A DNA stretch of 64,000 nucleotides from Labrys sp. KNU-23 (GCF_008330945.1 NZ_CP043489.1:3049501-3113500), one strand, 5' to 3'; shown: positions 1 to 9,029, counted from the first letter of the stretch. Notes: generated by a model not told the origin, from the sequence alone. A program made the numbers and translations.

Positions 1-1343
1 GAGGTGGCGGCGCGGCGCAGCCAGTCCCGGCGTTCGGCTTCGCTTCGAGGAAAGTCCTTGCCGCCGCCGATCGCCAGGGCCTCGCTCGAGCGTGTGCGAT
101 TGATCCCGAGGCGGGTCAGCACCGTATCAGCGGCCTGGGCACCGAAGGCACGGAAGGTCGTCCACTTGCCGCCGACGAGGTTGAGGACGGGAATCGGTCC
201 CGGAGGCGTCGACCATTCGCAGCTATGATCGCGCGAGATCTCGGCATTCACATTCGCATCGGCCCGGGGCAGCGGGCGCACGCCGGCGAAGCGGAAGACG
301 ATATCGGCTTCCGACAGGGCGATGCCGGGGAAGACCCCGCGGATCGACTCCAGGATATAGGCGGCTTCGCTGGCCTCGCAGCGCACGCCGTCGGGCGTGT
401 CGACGCGGATGTCGGTCGAGCCGGCGAGTATATGGCCGAAATGGGCGAACAGGATGCACACGCGCCCTTCGCGATTGGCGAAATAGACCATGCGTTCGCC
501 GATGGCCTCGAGGAGGGTGGGGCTGTCGAGGACGAGATGGGAGCCCTTGGTACCGCCGATCAGCGCGGTCTGCCGGCCCGAGAGCAGGGCGTTGGTCTGG
601 TCGATCCAGGCCCCGCTGGCATTGACGATCACCTCGGCGGTGAGGGTGATGCGCTCGCCGGTCAGGCTGTCGATGAGCTCGGCGACAGTGCCATCCAGGC
701 TGGCGAGGCCGAGATGGTTGAGCGCCAGCGCGTCGGCACAGGCTGCCTCGGCATCGGCGATCAGTTCGAGGCCGAGCTGTTCGGGCCGGCTGATCTTGGC
801 ATCGTGATAGAGGGCGGCATAGCTGATGTCGGGATGGAAGGCGGGCCAGTTCAGGCGGGTGGCGCGGCGGCCGAAAAAACGGCTTTTCGGCAATTGGCGC
901 TCGCGGCTGGCATAGAAATCGTAGAGGGCGAGCCCCAGACGCACGATCAGGGCGCCGCGCGGCCCCGGCTTCGGCCGCCCGCCGAAAAAGCGGCGGATCG
1001 CCGAGGCGGTGCCGGAAAAGCAGTCCGCCAGCGGGACCAGGGTCGGCAGGGCGCTGACATAATGGGGGGCGTTGCGCAGCAGGCGGTTGCGCTCCAGTAG
1101 GGACTCCTTCACCAGTCCGAATTCGCCATTCTCCAGATAGCGCAGCCCGCCATGGATCATGCGGGAGGGCGCCGCGCTGGCCCCGCTCATGAAGTCGCCA
1201 CGCTCGACGAGCACGACATCGATCCCCTGCAGGGCGAGCTCGCGAAAGGTGCTTATGCCGTTGATGCCGCCGCCGACGACAAGGACCGCTATGCGGCCCT
1301 TTGCGCGCAGCCTGTCGAGCCGTTCCGCCCGGGTGAGCGTCAT
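1..1343 (-). CDS. glpD: FAD-dependent glycerol-3-phosphate dehydrogenase family protein (partial, C-terminus off window)
   Basis: Reading leftward from ATG at 1343, the frame stays open for about 447 codons to the window edge, so the C-terminus is missing. The N-terminus carries the FAD-binding dinucleotide motif GGGINGIS (about residues 24-31), and RMIHGGLRYLE (61-71) is the GlpD family signature. The family oxidises glycerol-3-phosphate or related polyol phosphates at the membrane and passes electrons to quinone. The start lies 18 bp downstream of the aldo/keto reductase stop, so it is the last visible gene of a SorC-regulated ABC uptake operon. In this setting it may act on a polyol phosphate other than glycerol-3-phosphate (compare EryB of erythritol loci). 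That substrate is inference only. Confidence 0.88.
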   Translation of the reverse strand, partial: MTLTRAERLDRLRAKGRIAVLVVGGGINGISTFRELALQGIDVVLVERGDFMSGASAAPSRMIHGGLRYLENGEFGLVKESLLERNRLLRNAPHYVSALPTLVPLADCFSGTASAIRRFFGGRPKPGPRGALIVRLGLALYDFYASRERQLPKSRFFGRRATRLNWPAFHPDISYAALYHDAKISRPEQLGLELIADAEAACADALALNHLGLASLDGTVAELIDSLTGERITLTAEVIVNASGAWIDQTNALLSGRQTALIGGTKGSHLVLDSPTLLEAIGERMVYFANREGRVCILFAHFGHILAGSTDIRVDTPDGVRCEASEAAYILESIRGVFPGIALSEADIVFRFAGVRPLPRADANVNAEISRDHSCEWSTPPGPIPVLNLVGGKWTTFRAFGAQAADTVLTRLGINRTRSSEALAIGGGKDFPRSEAERRDWLRRAAT

Positions 1344-1361
1344 GCCACCAACTCCACCCTG

Positions 1362-2357
1362 TCAGGCCGTGACGGCGGCAAGATGCGCCGCGATGGCATG
1401 GTCGATGGCGGCGAGGTCATCGGCCGACAGAGCGAGCCGTCCGGCGGCGGCATTCTCGCTGGCCTGCTTCTCGTCGCGCGCGCCGCACAGGGCATAGGTG
1501 ATGCCCGGCTGTGCGATGGTCCAGGCGATCACGAGCTGGGCGATTGTCGCGCCATGGGCCGAGGCGATCGGGGCCAGCGCTGCGGCGAAATCGGCGACGT
1601 GGGCACGGTTGTCGCGCGAAAAGCGTGGATTGTCCTTGCGCAGGTCGTCGCCGGCGAAATCGCGCTCCGGCCCGATCTTGCCGGTGAGCAGCCCCAGCGC
1701 GAGCGAGGAATAGCTGAGCGTGGAGACGCCGTTGGCGGCGCAGATCGGCAGGAGGCTGGTCTCGATCTCGCGGTCGAGCATCGAATAGCGCTCCTGGATG
1801 GCGTCGACAGGGCCGGCGGCGAGATAGGCCGTGAGGTCGTCGGCGCTGACATTGCTGACGCCGATGGCCCGGATCTTGCCGGCGCGCTTCAGCTCGAGCA
1901 GCGTGTCCATGGTCTCGGCCACTGGGGTGGTCGGGTCCTGCCAATGGGTGATGTAGAGGTCGATATAGTCGGTATCGAGGCGCGTCAGGCTCTGCTCGAC
2001 CTCATGCAGGATGCCGTCGCGGCCGAGATAGCGATGCACCTTGTGGTCCATCTCGTCGAAGAAGTGATTGCCCTTGCCGTGATGCCAGTTGAGCCCGCAT
2101 TTGGTGGCGATGACGACCTCGTGGCGGCGGCCCTTGACGGCCTGCCCCACCAGCGCCTCGGCCCGGCCGAGGCCATAGGCCGGGGCGGTGTCGATCAGCG
2201 TGACGCCCTGGTCGAGGGAGGCGCGGATCGCGGCGATCGAGGCCTCGTCGTCATGGCCGCCCCACATCCAGCCGCCCATGGCCCAGGTGCCGAGCGCGAT
2301 GGCGCTGGCTGCGATGTCGGAATGGCCCAGTGTGCGCAAGGGAATCGGAGGGGTCAT
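1362..2357 (-). CDS. aldo/keto reductase
   Basis: 331 aa. The AKR catalytic tetrad is visible as D56, Y61, K86 (ATKCG) and H138 (YITHWQ), with the usual LGTWAMGG N-terminus and a C-terminal nucleotide-binding region. Members reduce aldehydes or ketoses, or oxidise polyols, with NADP(H). It overlaps the end of the SorC regulator gene by 4 bp (ATGA) and precedes the glpD-like gene by 18 bp, so it is translationally coupled in the sugar/polyol operon. The natural substrate cannot be read from sequence. A redox step on the imported sugar or polyol is the contextual guess. Confidence 0.9.
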   Translation of the reverse strand: MTPPIPLRTLGHSDIAASAIALGTWAMGGWMWGGHDDEASIAAIRASLDQGVTLIDTAPAYGLGRAEALVGQAVKGRRHEVVIATKCGLNWHHGKGNHFFDEMDHKVHRYLGRDGILHEVEQSLTRLDTDYIDLYITHWQDPTTPVAETMDTLLELKRAGKIRAIGVSNVSADDLTAYLAAGPVDAIQERYSMLDREIETSLLPICAANGVSTLSYSSLALGLLTGKIGPERDFAGDDLRKDNPRFSRDNRAHVADFAAALAPIASAHGATIAQLVIAWTIAQPGITYALCGARDEKQASENAAAGRLALSADDLAAIDHAIAAHLAAVTA

Positions 2358-3325
2358 GTCGGCCTCTTGAGAATGTCGAGTACGTGGGTGCCGGTCGCCT
2401 CGTCGGTGGCGAGGATGTCGAGATAGCCGCCGCGCAAAATGCCGGCGATCGGCTCGGCCTTATGCGCGCCCGTGGCGATGCCGATGGTCATCGGGATGGC
2501 CCTGAGCTCCTCGGGGCTGAGTGCGACGACGCGTTCGTTGAGGGGATAGTCGCAGGGGCGGCCGTCGGCATCGATGAGATGGGCGATCAACTCCCCGGCC
2601 GCCCGGCTCTGCCTGAGGCCGTCGAGCCCGCCGGCGCCCGGGGCATGCAAGCTGAAATAGGTCGAGCTCTCCGAGAGCACCGAGCCGATGCCGACCAAGG
2701 CGATGCGGGCGCCGCGCGCCCGGTCCAGCACTTCGTCGACCGATTGCAGCGACATCAGCACGTCCCGCTCGGCGCGCGAGGCCGCGAAGATGGGCGCATG
2801 GATCTGGAAGGAGCGTCCCTGCAGCTTGGAGGCGAGCTGGGCGGCGAGGTGGTTGACGTCGACGAAATGCTTGCCCTGCACGCCGCCGGTGGCCGGCACC
2901 ACGGTGACGTCGTAGGCGCGGGTGGGCGCCAGGGCCTGGATGACGGCGCTGACACCGACCCCGCCGGAGACGCAGATGGTGTCGCCGTCCCGGAGCACGG
3001 TGAGGATATGGTCGGCAACCGAACGCCCGGCAGCCTGGAGGTTGACGCCGTCCTGGTCGGAGGCGGAGGGCACTACGATCGCCTCGGTGAGGCCGCTTGC
3101 CTCGGCCAGGGCCTGTTCGAGCTCGAAAAGGTCCTGGCGCGGCGACTTCACCTCGATCCGGACATAGCCGCGCTCATGCCCCTCCTTGACGAGGCGGTTG
3201 ACCATCGGATGGGACAGGCCGGTGCGCTTGGCGATCTCCGCCTGCGAAAGGCCCTCGATGTAATGCATGACCAATACCCGATGGATGCGGCGGAGCCGCT
3301 GGTCGCCTTCGTTGTCTTTTGCCAC
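2354..3325 (-). CDS. SorC/DeoR-type sugar-responsive transcriptional regulator
   Basis: 323 aa. An N-terminal helix-turn-helix (about residues 13-60, containing LSQAEIAKRTGLSHPMVNRL) is followed by a long C-terminal sugar-phosphate-binding domain of the SorC family. SorC proteins are usually tetrameric and respond to phosphorylated sugars or polyols. The gene lies inside the operon it probably controls, between the ABC permease (10-bp gap) and the aldo/keto reductase (4-bp overlap). Two related palindromes at 7240-7272, upstream of the binding-protein gene, are the best candidate operators. EryD of rhizobial erythritol loci is a family member in a similar neighbourhood, but the inducer here is unknown. 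Confidence 0.92.
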   Translation of the reverse strand: MAKDNEGDQRLRRIHRVLVMHYIEGLSQAEIAKRTGLSHPMVNRLVKEGHERGYVRIEVKSPRQDLFELEQALAEASGLTEAIVVPSASDQDGVNLQAAGRSVADHILTVLRDGDTICVSGGVGVSAVIQALAPTRAYDVTVVPATGGVQGKHFVDVNHLAAQLASKLQGRSFQIHAPIFAASRAERDVLMSLQSVDEVLDRARGARIALVGIGSVLSESSTYFSLHAPGAGGLDGLRQSRAAGELIAHLIDADGRPCDYPLNERVVALSPEELRAIPMTIGIATGAHKAEPIAGILRGGYLDILATDEATGTHVLDILKRPT

Positions 3326-3335
3326 GATGCCTGTC

Positions 3336-4367
3336 CTATGCCTTACGAGTCAGAGCCTGCTTGCGCTTATGTAGCAGGTGATCGAAGGCGACGGCGGCAA
3401 ACAGGATCAGGCCGCGGATGGTGTCCTGCCAGTAGGGCGAGACGTCGAGAAGGATCAGCGAACTCGACACCACCGACAAAAGCGCCATGCCCAGGATGGC
3501 GCCGAGGATGGTGCCCGAGCCGCCATTGAGGCTGGCCCCGCCGATCACGGCGGCGGCGATGATGTTGAGCTCCATGCCGACGCCGAAGGTGGGCGTCGCC
3601 GCGCCGAAGCGGGCCATGTAGATGACGCCGGCGACACCGGCCAGGGTCGAGCACAGCACGATGCAGAAGAACTTCACGCGGGCGGTGCGGATGCCCGAAT
3701 AGGCGGCGGCCCGTTCGTTGGAGCCGGTGTAGAACACGCGGCGGAACAGGGTCGCCTTGCGCAGGAGCAGGTCGAAGGTGACGACCACGATGAGGAAGAT
3801 CAGGATCACCACGGGCACACCGTAGACGGAGCCCTGGCCGATGAACTTGAAGCCCGGCGGCAGGGAGAACAGCGACAGCGGCGTGCCGCCGGTGATCGCA
3901 AGGCACAGGCCCCGCACGATCACCATGAAGGCGAGCGAGACGATGAAGGAATGCAGGCCGATGCGCGTAACGGCCAGCGCCATGGCGCCGCCGATGGCGG
4001 AGCAGGCGAGGATGGCCATCGCGCTGGCGAGCCAGGGATCGATGCCGGCCAGGAAGAGCCAACCGCCGATCACCATGGCGAAGCAGACGACGGAGCCGAC
4101 CGAGAGGTCGATGGCGCCGACGATCAGCAGCACGGTCATGCCGACCACCACGATGCCCTCGACGGCAAAGGACATCGTCATGGCGCGCAGATTGGTCCAG
4201 GTCAGGAAATAGGGCGAGGCGAAGGACATCACCACGCACAGGGCCAGGATGATCAGCACGAGGCCGAGCTCGCGCATGTTGCCGATGCTGCGCAGCCAGG
4301 CGAGGCGGGTGCGCGACGGCGCTTCGGGGTGCTTGTGGTTCACTGAGGTCTCACCCATCACGCTCAT
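3336..4367 (-). CDS. RbsC-type sugar ABC transporter permease
   Basis: 343 aa, with about ten hydrophobic segments and the RbsC-family motif AIDLSVGS near residues 85-92. The chosen start (MSVMGETS) overlaps the ATPase stop by 4 bp and has a strong GGGAGG ribosome site. A downstream ATG at 4358 is possible. The protein would form the membrane channel of a CUT2 importer with the adjacent ATPase and binding protein. The same reading frame stays open upstream to about 5609, but that part is only a shadow of the ATPase gene. Confidence 0.93.
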   Translation of the reverse strand: MSVMGETSVNHKHPEAPSRTRLAWLRSIGNMRELGLVLIILALCVVMSFASPYFLTWTNLRAMTMSFAVEGIVVVGMTVLLIVGAIDLSVGSVVCFAMVIGGWLFLAGIDPWLASAMAILACSAIGGAMALAVTRIGLHSFIVSLAFMVIVRGLCLAITGGTPLSLFSLPPGFKFIGQGSVYGVPVVILIFLIVVVTFDLLLRKATLFRRVFYTGSNERAAAYSGIRTARVKFFCIVLCSTLAGVAGVIYMARFGAATPTFGVGMELNIIAAAVIGGASLNGGSGTILGAILGMALLSVVSSSLILLDVSPYWQDTIRGLILFAAVAFDHLLHKRKQALTRKA

Positions 4368-5884
4368 GCCGCCCTCCCGGCGTCTTTGCCCAATCCGGAT
4401 GCAAGGCGGATCAGCCTGTCTTCGGTCATTTCCGATCCCGTAACCTCGCCGGCGATCTCGCCCTCGTGGATGACGAGGACGCGGTCGGCGAGGCCGATCA
4501 GCTCGGGTAGTTCGGAGGAGATCACCATTATGCCGGTGCCCCGGTCTGCCAATTCGCGCAGGATGCGGTGGATCTCCGCCTTGGCGCCGACATCGACGCC
4601 GCGGGTCGGCTCGTCGAGCAGGATGACCTTGGGGGACACCGACAGCATCTTGGCGATGGCGACCTTCTGCTGGTTGCCGCCCGACAGCGTGGCGACTGCG
4701 TCGTTCAGCGAGCCCCGGCGCAGGCGCAGCAGATCGCCGAGGCGCCGCGCCTGCTCCAGTTCGGCCGCGCGGTCGACGAAGCCGATGCGGGTGGAGACAC
4801 GGCCGAGGTCGAGCGCCGAGACATTCGCGGCGATCGGCAGATCGAGGAAAACGCCCGATCCCTTGCGATCCTCCGAGAGATAGACGATGCCGCTGGCGAT
4901 GCTGTCGGCATAGGTCGCGGGGGTCACCTCGCGTTCCTCGAGCCGGATCCTGCCGGCGCTGCGGGGCATCAGGCCGCAAATGCCGAGCGCCATTTCCGTG
5001 CGCCCGGCGCCGATCAGCCCGGCGACGCCCAGCACCTCTCCACGCCGGAGTTCGAAGGAAATGTCCTTGAAGCGCACACCGTCGGTGAGGCCCTCCACCG
5101 TCATCAAGGCGGGCGCTTGGGCGCTTTGCGGGTTCTTTGGCGGATAGAGTGTGCCCAGCGCCCGGCCGACCATCTTGCCGACGACGCTTTCGGGCGTCAT
5201 AGCCGCGATGTCGTCGGTGGAGACGTGCTGGCCGTCGCGCAGTACCGTGATGCGGTCGCAATGGCCGAAGATCTCCGCCATGCGGTGGCTGATATAGATG
5301 ATGGAAATGCCGCGCGCCTTGAGGCCGGCCATGATGCCGAAGAGCTTGCCGGCTTCGCGCTCGGTCAGCGCGGCGGTCGGCTCGTCGAGGATGAGGATGG
5401 AGCAGTCGAGGGTGAGCGCCTTGGCGATCTCGACGATCTGCTGCTCGGAAATGGTGAGGTCGCCGACCAGGCTGTCGGGATCGATGCGGCCGAGATCGGC
5501 CAGGATGGCACGGGCCTTTTCGCGCAGCTCGCCATAATTCATGAAGAAGCTGCGGCGGCTGTTGGTGGCGGCCATGAAGATATTCTCGGCCACCGAAATG
5601 CCGCCGCACAGGGCGATTTCCTGGTGCACCAGGCCGATGCCGAGCGCCTGCGCCCGTGCCGGCGAGCCGATCTCGACCTTTTCGCCGCGGATGCGGATCT
5701 CGCCGGCATCCGGCCTGACGATGCCGTCGATGATGTTCATCAGGGTGGACTTGCCCGCGCCGTTTTCGCCGGCGAGGGCATGGATCTCGCCCTTGCGGAC
5801 GCTGAGGCTGACATTGCGCAGGGCCTGGATCGCGCCATAGGCCTTGCTGATGCCCGTCACTTCAAGGGCAAGATCATGGGTCAT
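4364..5884 (-). CDS. RbsA-type sugar ABC transporter ATP-binding protein (tandem ABC domains)
   Basis: 506 aa from ATG at 5884, the normal length for RbsA/MglA ATPases. The first ABC domain has Walker A GENGAGKST (39-47) and ILILDEPTAALT. The second has the typical degenerate Walker A (GLIGAGRT), signature LSGGNQQKV and VILLDEPTRGVD. The open frame extends upstream to 6016, but that stretch translates an intergenic palindromic repeat, so MTHDLALEV is the better start. It is coupled to the permease by a 4-bp overlap. It powers import of the sugar bound by the protein encoded at 6163-7185. Confidence 0.94.
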   Translation of the reverse strand: MTHDLALEVTGISKAYGAIQALRNVSLSVRKGEIHALAGENGAGKSTLMNIIDGIVRPDAGEIRIRGEKVEIGSPARAQALGIGLVHQEIALCGGISVAENIFMAATNSRRSFFMNYGELREKARAILADLGRIDPDSLVGDLTISEQQIVEIAKALTLDCSILILDEPTAALTEREAGKLFGIMAGLKARGISIIYISHRMAEIFGHCDRITVLRDGQHVSTDDIAAMTPESVVGKMVGRALGTLYPPKNPQSAQAPALMTVEGLTDGVRFKDISFELRRGEVLGVAGLIGAGRTEMALGICGLMPRSAGRIRLEEREVTPATYADSIASGIVYLSEDRKGSGVFLDLPIAANVSALDLGRVSTRIGFVDRAAELEQARRLGDLLRLRRGSLNDAVATLSGGNQQKVAIAKMLSVSPKVILLDEPTRGVDVGAKAEIHRILRELADRGTGIMVISSELPELIGLADRVLVIHEGEIAGEVTGSEMTEDRLIRLASGLGKDAGRAA

Positions 5885-5942
5885 GACCGGTCTTCGTCCT
5901 GGGTGAGGGGGAGAGGGCTGACGTTCGGATAGGGCAACGCAA

Positions 5943-6090
5943 CCCCTCATCCGCCTGCCGGCACCTTCTCCCGCAAGGGGAGAAGGCAATCTTTTGGATG
6001 GCGCAGCGCTCGCCAATCACCTTCTCCCCTTGCGGGTATCGTCCACTCCACTTGGAGTGGACTGGGTGCCCCGAAGGGGCGGATGAGGGG
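5943..6090. repeat. RIME-like composite intergenic palindrome
   Basis: Outer arms of 13 bp at 5943-5955 and 6078-6090 are perfect inverted repeats. Inside, 5970-5986 is the exact reverse complement of 6020-6036, and smaller hairpins occur at 5964-5986 and 6041-6062. The sequence style (CCCTCATCCGCC with CCTTCTCCC) is that of the intergenic mosaic elements common in rhizobial genomes. It lies between the binding-protein stop and the ATPase start, where it can form strong RNA secondary structure. Confidence 0.75.
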
Positions 6091-6162
6091 GCGCTCCGCG
6101 CTGTCCGGAGTTCAAAGCCGCCTGGGAACACTGCGCTTGCAGGCGGGTCCGACGAGCCCCGA

Positions 6163-7185
6163 TTATTCCTCGATGCCCTTGGTGCCGCGGCGCTTGAGAT
6201 AGGCGTCCCAGTAGAAGTCGTCGGCATTGTCCTTGCTGACCACGGCAAAGCCATTGTCGACGAAGGGGACGCCCATCGGGTTGTAGCCGGCGCGCTTCCA
6301 GTCGTTCATCGGGTCGATCAGGTCGGGATGCTGGGCCATGAACAACAGCATGAAGCCCATATAGCCCTGGATGCCCTGGTTGGGATTGACCGAGCCGAAG
6401 ACCTGCCCCGCCTTGATCATGTCGAGGATCTTGGCGTTCACGTCGGCGGTCATCACCTTGATCTTGCCGCCGAGTTCCTGGGAAGCCTGGGCTGCCCCCA
6501 GGGCCGAATTGGCCTCGGGCATGAACAGGGCAGCGAGATTGGGATTGGCCTGGGCCAGGGACTGCACCGCCTGATAGGCCTTGGTCGGATCCTGGTTGGT
6601 GGCGACGCGGCCGACCAGCTTCATGCCGGGATATTTCTCGCCCATGCGGGCGATGAAGGCGGCGACGCGCTTGTCGTGATTGTCCTGGCCGGGATTTTCC
6701 AGCACGGCATAGTCGCCCTTGCCGTCCAGCGCCTTGGCGACCATGTCGGCGGCCGCGATGCCCTCCCGGTTGTTGTCGGAGGTGACATAGGAGGCGCGCT
6801 TGGAATTGGGCGAGTCGGCCGCGAAGGTCACCACGGAAACGCCCGAGTCCACGGCGCGGTTGATCGGCTCGATGAAGGGGTCCGAATTCATCGGATGCAC
6901 CAGAATGCCGGCCGGCTTCTTGGCCAGGGCCTGGTCGAAGCTCGCGATCTGCTTGGTGACTTCATATTCCGGCGTGCCGGTATAGGCGGTCTTGCAGCCC
7001 ATCGACTGGGCGGCCTGCTTGAAGGCCTCATAGACCGGGAACCAATATTCCACCCCCGAGACCATGACGTTCATCACATAGGTCTCGCCTTCCTTGCAGC
7101 GAAACTTGCTGTCTGCCTGCGCGCTTGCACCCGAGACGAAAGCCGCGCTCGCGGCCAGTCCGATGAGCCATTTCCTGATGGGCAT
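6163..7185 (-). CDS. sugar ABC transporter substrate-binding protein (RbsB/periplasmic-binding family)
   Basis: 340 aa from ATG at 7185, chosen because it starts a clear Sec signal peptide (MPIRKWLIGLAASAAFVSG, cleavage after ASAQA) and follows a GGGAG ribosome site. An in-frame start at 7254 would add a non-signal leader. The mature part is a type-I periplasmic binding protein (segments such as GILVHPMNSDPF and AVLENPGQDNHDKRV). It is the first gene of the minus-strand sugar operon and is separated from the ATPase by the palindromic repeat at 5943-6090. Ligand unknown; a sugar or polyol is expected. Confidence 0.92.
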   Translation of the reverse strand: MPIRKWLIGLAASAAFVSGASAQADSKFRCKEGETYVMNVMVSGVEYWFPVYEAFKQAAQSMGCKTAYTGTPEYEVTKQIASFDQALAKKPAGILVHPMNSDPFIEPINRAVDSGVSVVTFAADSPNSKRASYVTSDNNREGIAAADMVAKALDGKGDYAVLENPGQDNHDKRVAAFIARMGEKYPGMKLVGRVATNQDPTKAYQAVQSLAQANPNLAALFMPEANSALGAAQASQELGGKIKVMTADVNAKILDMIKAGQVFGSVNPNQGIQGYMGFMLLFMAQHPDLIDPMNDWKRAGYNPMGVPFVDNGFAVVSKDNADDFYWDAYLKRRGTKGIEE

Positions 7186-7522
7186 CCTCAACTCCCGATG
7201 GTGTTCGCCGGGCTGTTTCCCGGTGTTGTCGTTTGATATTGAAATAAATTTCACTACGTGATATTCATTTCAATGAGGGTATAGAGGAGATTGCGGGCGG
7301 ACGCAATGGCCATTTGTGGCGAGCGGGGCAGAGGTGCCTGGCGAAGGGATGGCGAGGGGGCGGTTGGCGTCGCGTCTTTCCCTCGACGTCAGCCTCCGCA
7401 GGCGGGATGCCCCGGCTTCCGGAAACCCATGCCCGTCTCTCCCCTTCGGTTGACAGCGCTATGGTCGTCAGGGAAGCTGCCGCAAAGGGCGCAAAGCGCC
7501 GTCACGATTGGGAGGAAGCGCC
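7186..7522. other. divergent intergenic region between the sugar operon and the CoA-transferase gene
   Basis: No convincing gene. The left part is AT-rich against the genomic background and carries the paired palindromes at 7240-7272. The right part is ordinary high-GC spacer leading to a GGGAGGA ribosome site at 7509-7515. Both divergent promoters must lie here. Confidence 0.6.
7240..7272. promoter_or_regulatory. candidate SorC-family operator pair
   Basis: TGAAATAAATTTCA (7240-7253) has perfect 6-bp arms. TGATATTCATTTCA (7259-7272) matches it at 11 of 14 positions. The centres are 19 bp apart, close to two helical turns. They sit 55-87 bp upstream of the binding-protein start. Assignment to the regulator at 2354-3325 rests on position only. 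Confidence 0.5.
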
Positions 7523-8866
7523 ATGACCATTGGGCTTCGGGGCAGGCAGGCGACGAAGATCACGGCGGCCGAGGCGGCGGCACGGGTCAAGCCCGGTATG
7601 TGGCTCGACTACGGATTCGGACTGACCCAGCCCGATGCCTTCGAGGTGGCCCTCGCTGCCCGGCGCGACGAACTCCATGACGTCAAGATCCGCCACTGCC
7701 TCACGATGCGGGCGCGCGCCACTCAGGAATGCGACCCCAATGGCGAGCATTTCGGCTGGTTCAACTGGCACTTCTCCGGCTATGACCGCAAGCAGCACGA
7801 TGCCGGGCGCTGCAACTACATCCCGTTCAATTTCGGCGAGGCGCCGGACTTCTATCGCCGTTTCATCGATCCCGTGGACATCGTCGTGATCAAGACGGCG
7901 CCGATGGATGCGGAGGGCTATTTCAACTTCGGCGGCGGCGCCACCTATGTCGAGGCCATCCTCGAGCGGGCCCGCCTGATCATCGTCGAGGTCAACGAGG
8001 ACACCCCTGCGGTCTATGGCGAGGGCAATCGCGTTCATGTCAGCGCGGTCGACCACATCATCGAGGGCGATGGCCAGAAGGCGCCGGAGATCGGTAATCC
8101 CGAGCCGAGCGAGATCGACCGGGCGGTCGCGGCCCGTATCGTCGAGGAAATAGAGGACGGGGCCTGCCTGCAGATCGGCATAGGCGGCATGCCCAACGCC
8201 GTCTGCACCATCCTCAAGGACAGCGGCATCCATGATCTCGGCATCCACACCGAGATGATGACCGACGGCATCGTCTCGCTCTATGACGCCGGCCTAGTGA
8301 CCGGTGCGCGCAAGATCATCGACCGCGGCTGCTCGGCCTTCACCTTCGCGGCCGGTTCACGCCGCCAATATGAAGCGATCAACCGCAACCCCGATTTCAG
8401 ATCCTATCCGGTCGACTACACCAATCTGCCGCACAACATCGCCAAGAACGACAATGTGGTGTCGATCAACAACACCACGCAGATGGATCTGCAGGGCCAG
8501 GCGGCCTCCGAGAGCGACGGCCATCGCCATATCTCGGGCACCGGCGGCCAGCTCCAGTTTGTGCGCGGCGCCTATGCCTCCAAGGGAGGCAAGTCCTTCC
8601 TGTGCATGTCCTCGACCTTCGACAAGCGCGGCGACCGCCGCAGCCGTATCGTGCTCAATCTGACGCCGGGCAATGTGGTCACCACGCCGCGCACCGACGT
8701 GATGTATGTCGTCACCGAATACGGCATGGTCAATCTCAAGGGGCGTTCGGTGGCCGAACGCGCCAAGGCCCTGATCGGCCTCGCCCATCCCGACTTCCGG
8801 GAGAGCCTGGAACGCGAGGCCCGCGAGAACGGCCTGATCCCGCGCTTCTGCTACGGCATGGTGTGA
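7523..8866 (+). CDS. acetyl-CoA hydrolase/transferase family protein (4-hydroxybutyrate/butyryl-CoA:acetate CoA-transferase type)
   Basis: 447 aa. The ATG at 7523 follows GGGAGGAAGCGCC. The in-frame TTG at 7508 lies within that ribosome site and was not used. The central motif GIHTEMMTDG carries the expected catalytic glutamate (E244), and GTGGQLQFVRGA is the family glycine-rich CoA loop. These enzymes move CoA between short carboxylic acids through a glutamyl-CoA thioester. The gene stands alone between an upstream divergent sugar operon and a downstream palindrome. Exact acyl specificity cannot be decided. Confidence 0.9.
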   Translation: MTIGLRGRQATKITAAEAAARVKPGMWLDYGFGLTQPDAFEVALAARRDELHDVKIRHCLTMRARATQECDPNGEHFGWFNWHFSGYDRKQHDAGRCNYIPFNFGEAPDFYRRFIDPVDIVVIKTAPMDAEGYFNFGGGATYVEAILERARLIIVEVNEDTPAVYGEGNRVHVSAVDHIIEGDGQKAPEIGNPEPSEIDRAVAARIVEEIEDGACLQIGIGGMPNAVCTILKDSGIHDLGIHTEMMTDGIVSLYDAGLVTGARKIIDRGCSAFTFAAGSRRQYEAINRNPDFRSYPVDYTNLPHNIAKNDNVVSINNTTQMDLQGQAASESDGHRHISGTGGQLQFVRGAYASKGGKSFLCMSSTFDKRGDRRSRIVLNLTPGNVVTTPRTDVMYVVTEYGMVNLKGRSVAERAKALIGLAHPDFRESLEREARENGLIPRFCYGMV

Positions 8867-8880
8867 GGTTTTCCGCTCGG

Positions 8881-8953
8881 GTGCGCGGGCATCTTGCCCG
8901 CCTCTTTCCCTCAAATCACTGAGTTTCCAAGAGCGGGCAAGATGCCCGCGCAC
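8881..8953. repeat. intergenic palindrome, 21-bp perfect arms (copy 1 of a dispersed family)
   Basis: The arm at 8881-8901 is the exact reverse complement of 8933-8953, with a 31-bp spacer ending in TTTCCAAGA. Related elements sit at 45103-45187 and 62541-62619 and share the (T)TTCCAAGAGC/TTTCAAGAGC right-spacer motif. It lies 14 bp after the CoA-transferase stop and could end transcription or protect the mRNA 3' end. Confidence 0.8.
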
Positions 8954-9029
8954 CGAGGAAACACGCTTTGCCATTGGCACCCTCGCCTGCCTGCCCTACC
9001 TTGCCAGGCTTTCGGATGAGGACGATTTC

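Noticed and set aside
1152..2426. 424-codon plus-strand frame
   Set aside because: Antisense to the aldo/keto reductase and GlpD-like genes, whose catalytic motifs are intact.
3336..5609. 757-codon minus-strand frame suggesting an ATPase-permease fusion
   Set aside because: Only the last 343 codons are a permease. The upstream part is an out-of-frame reading of the ATPase, which has its own correct frame and an ATGA junction.
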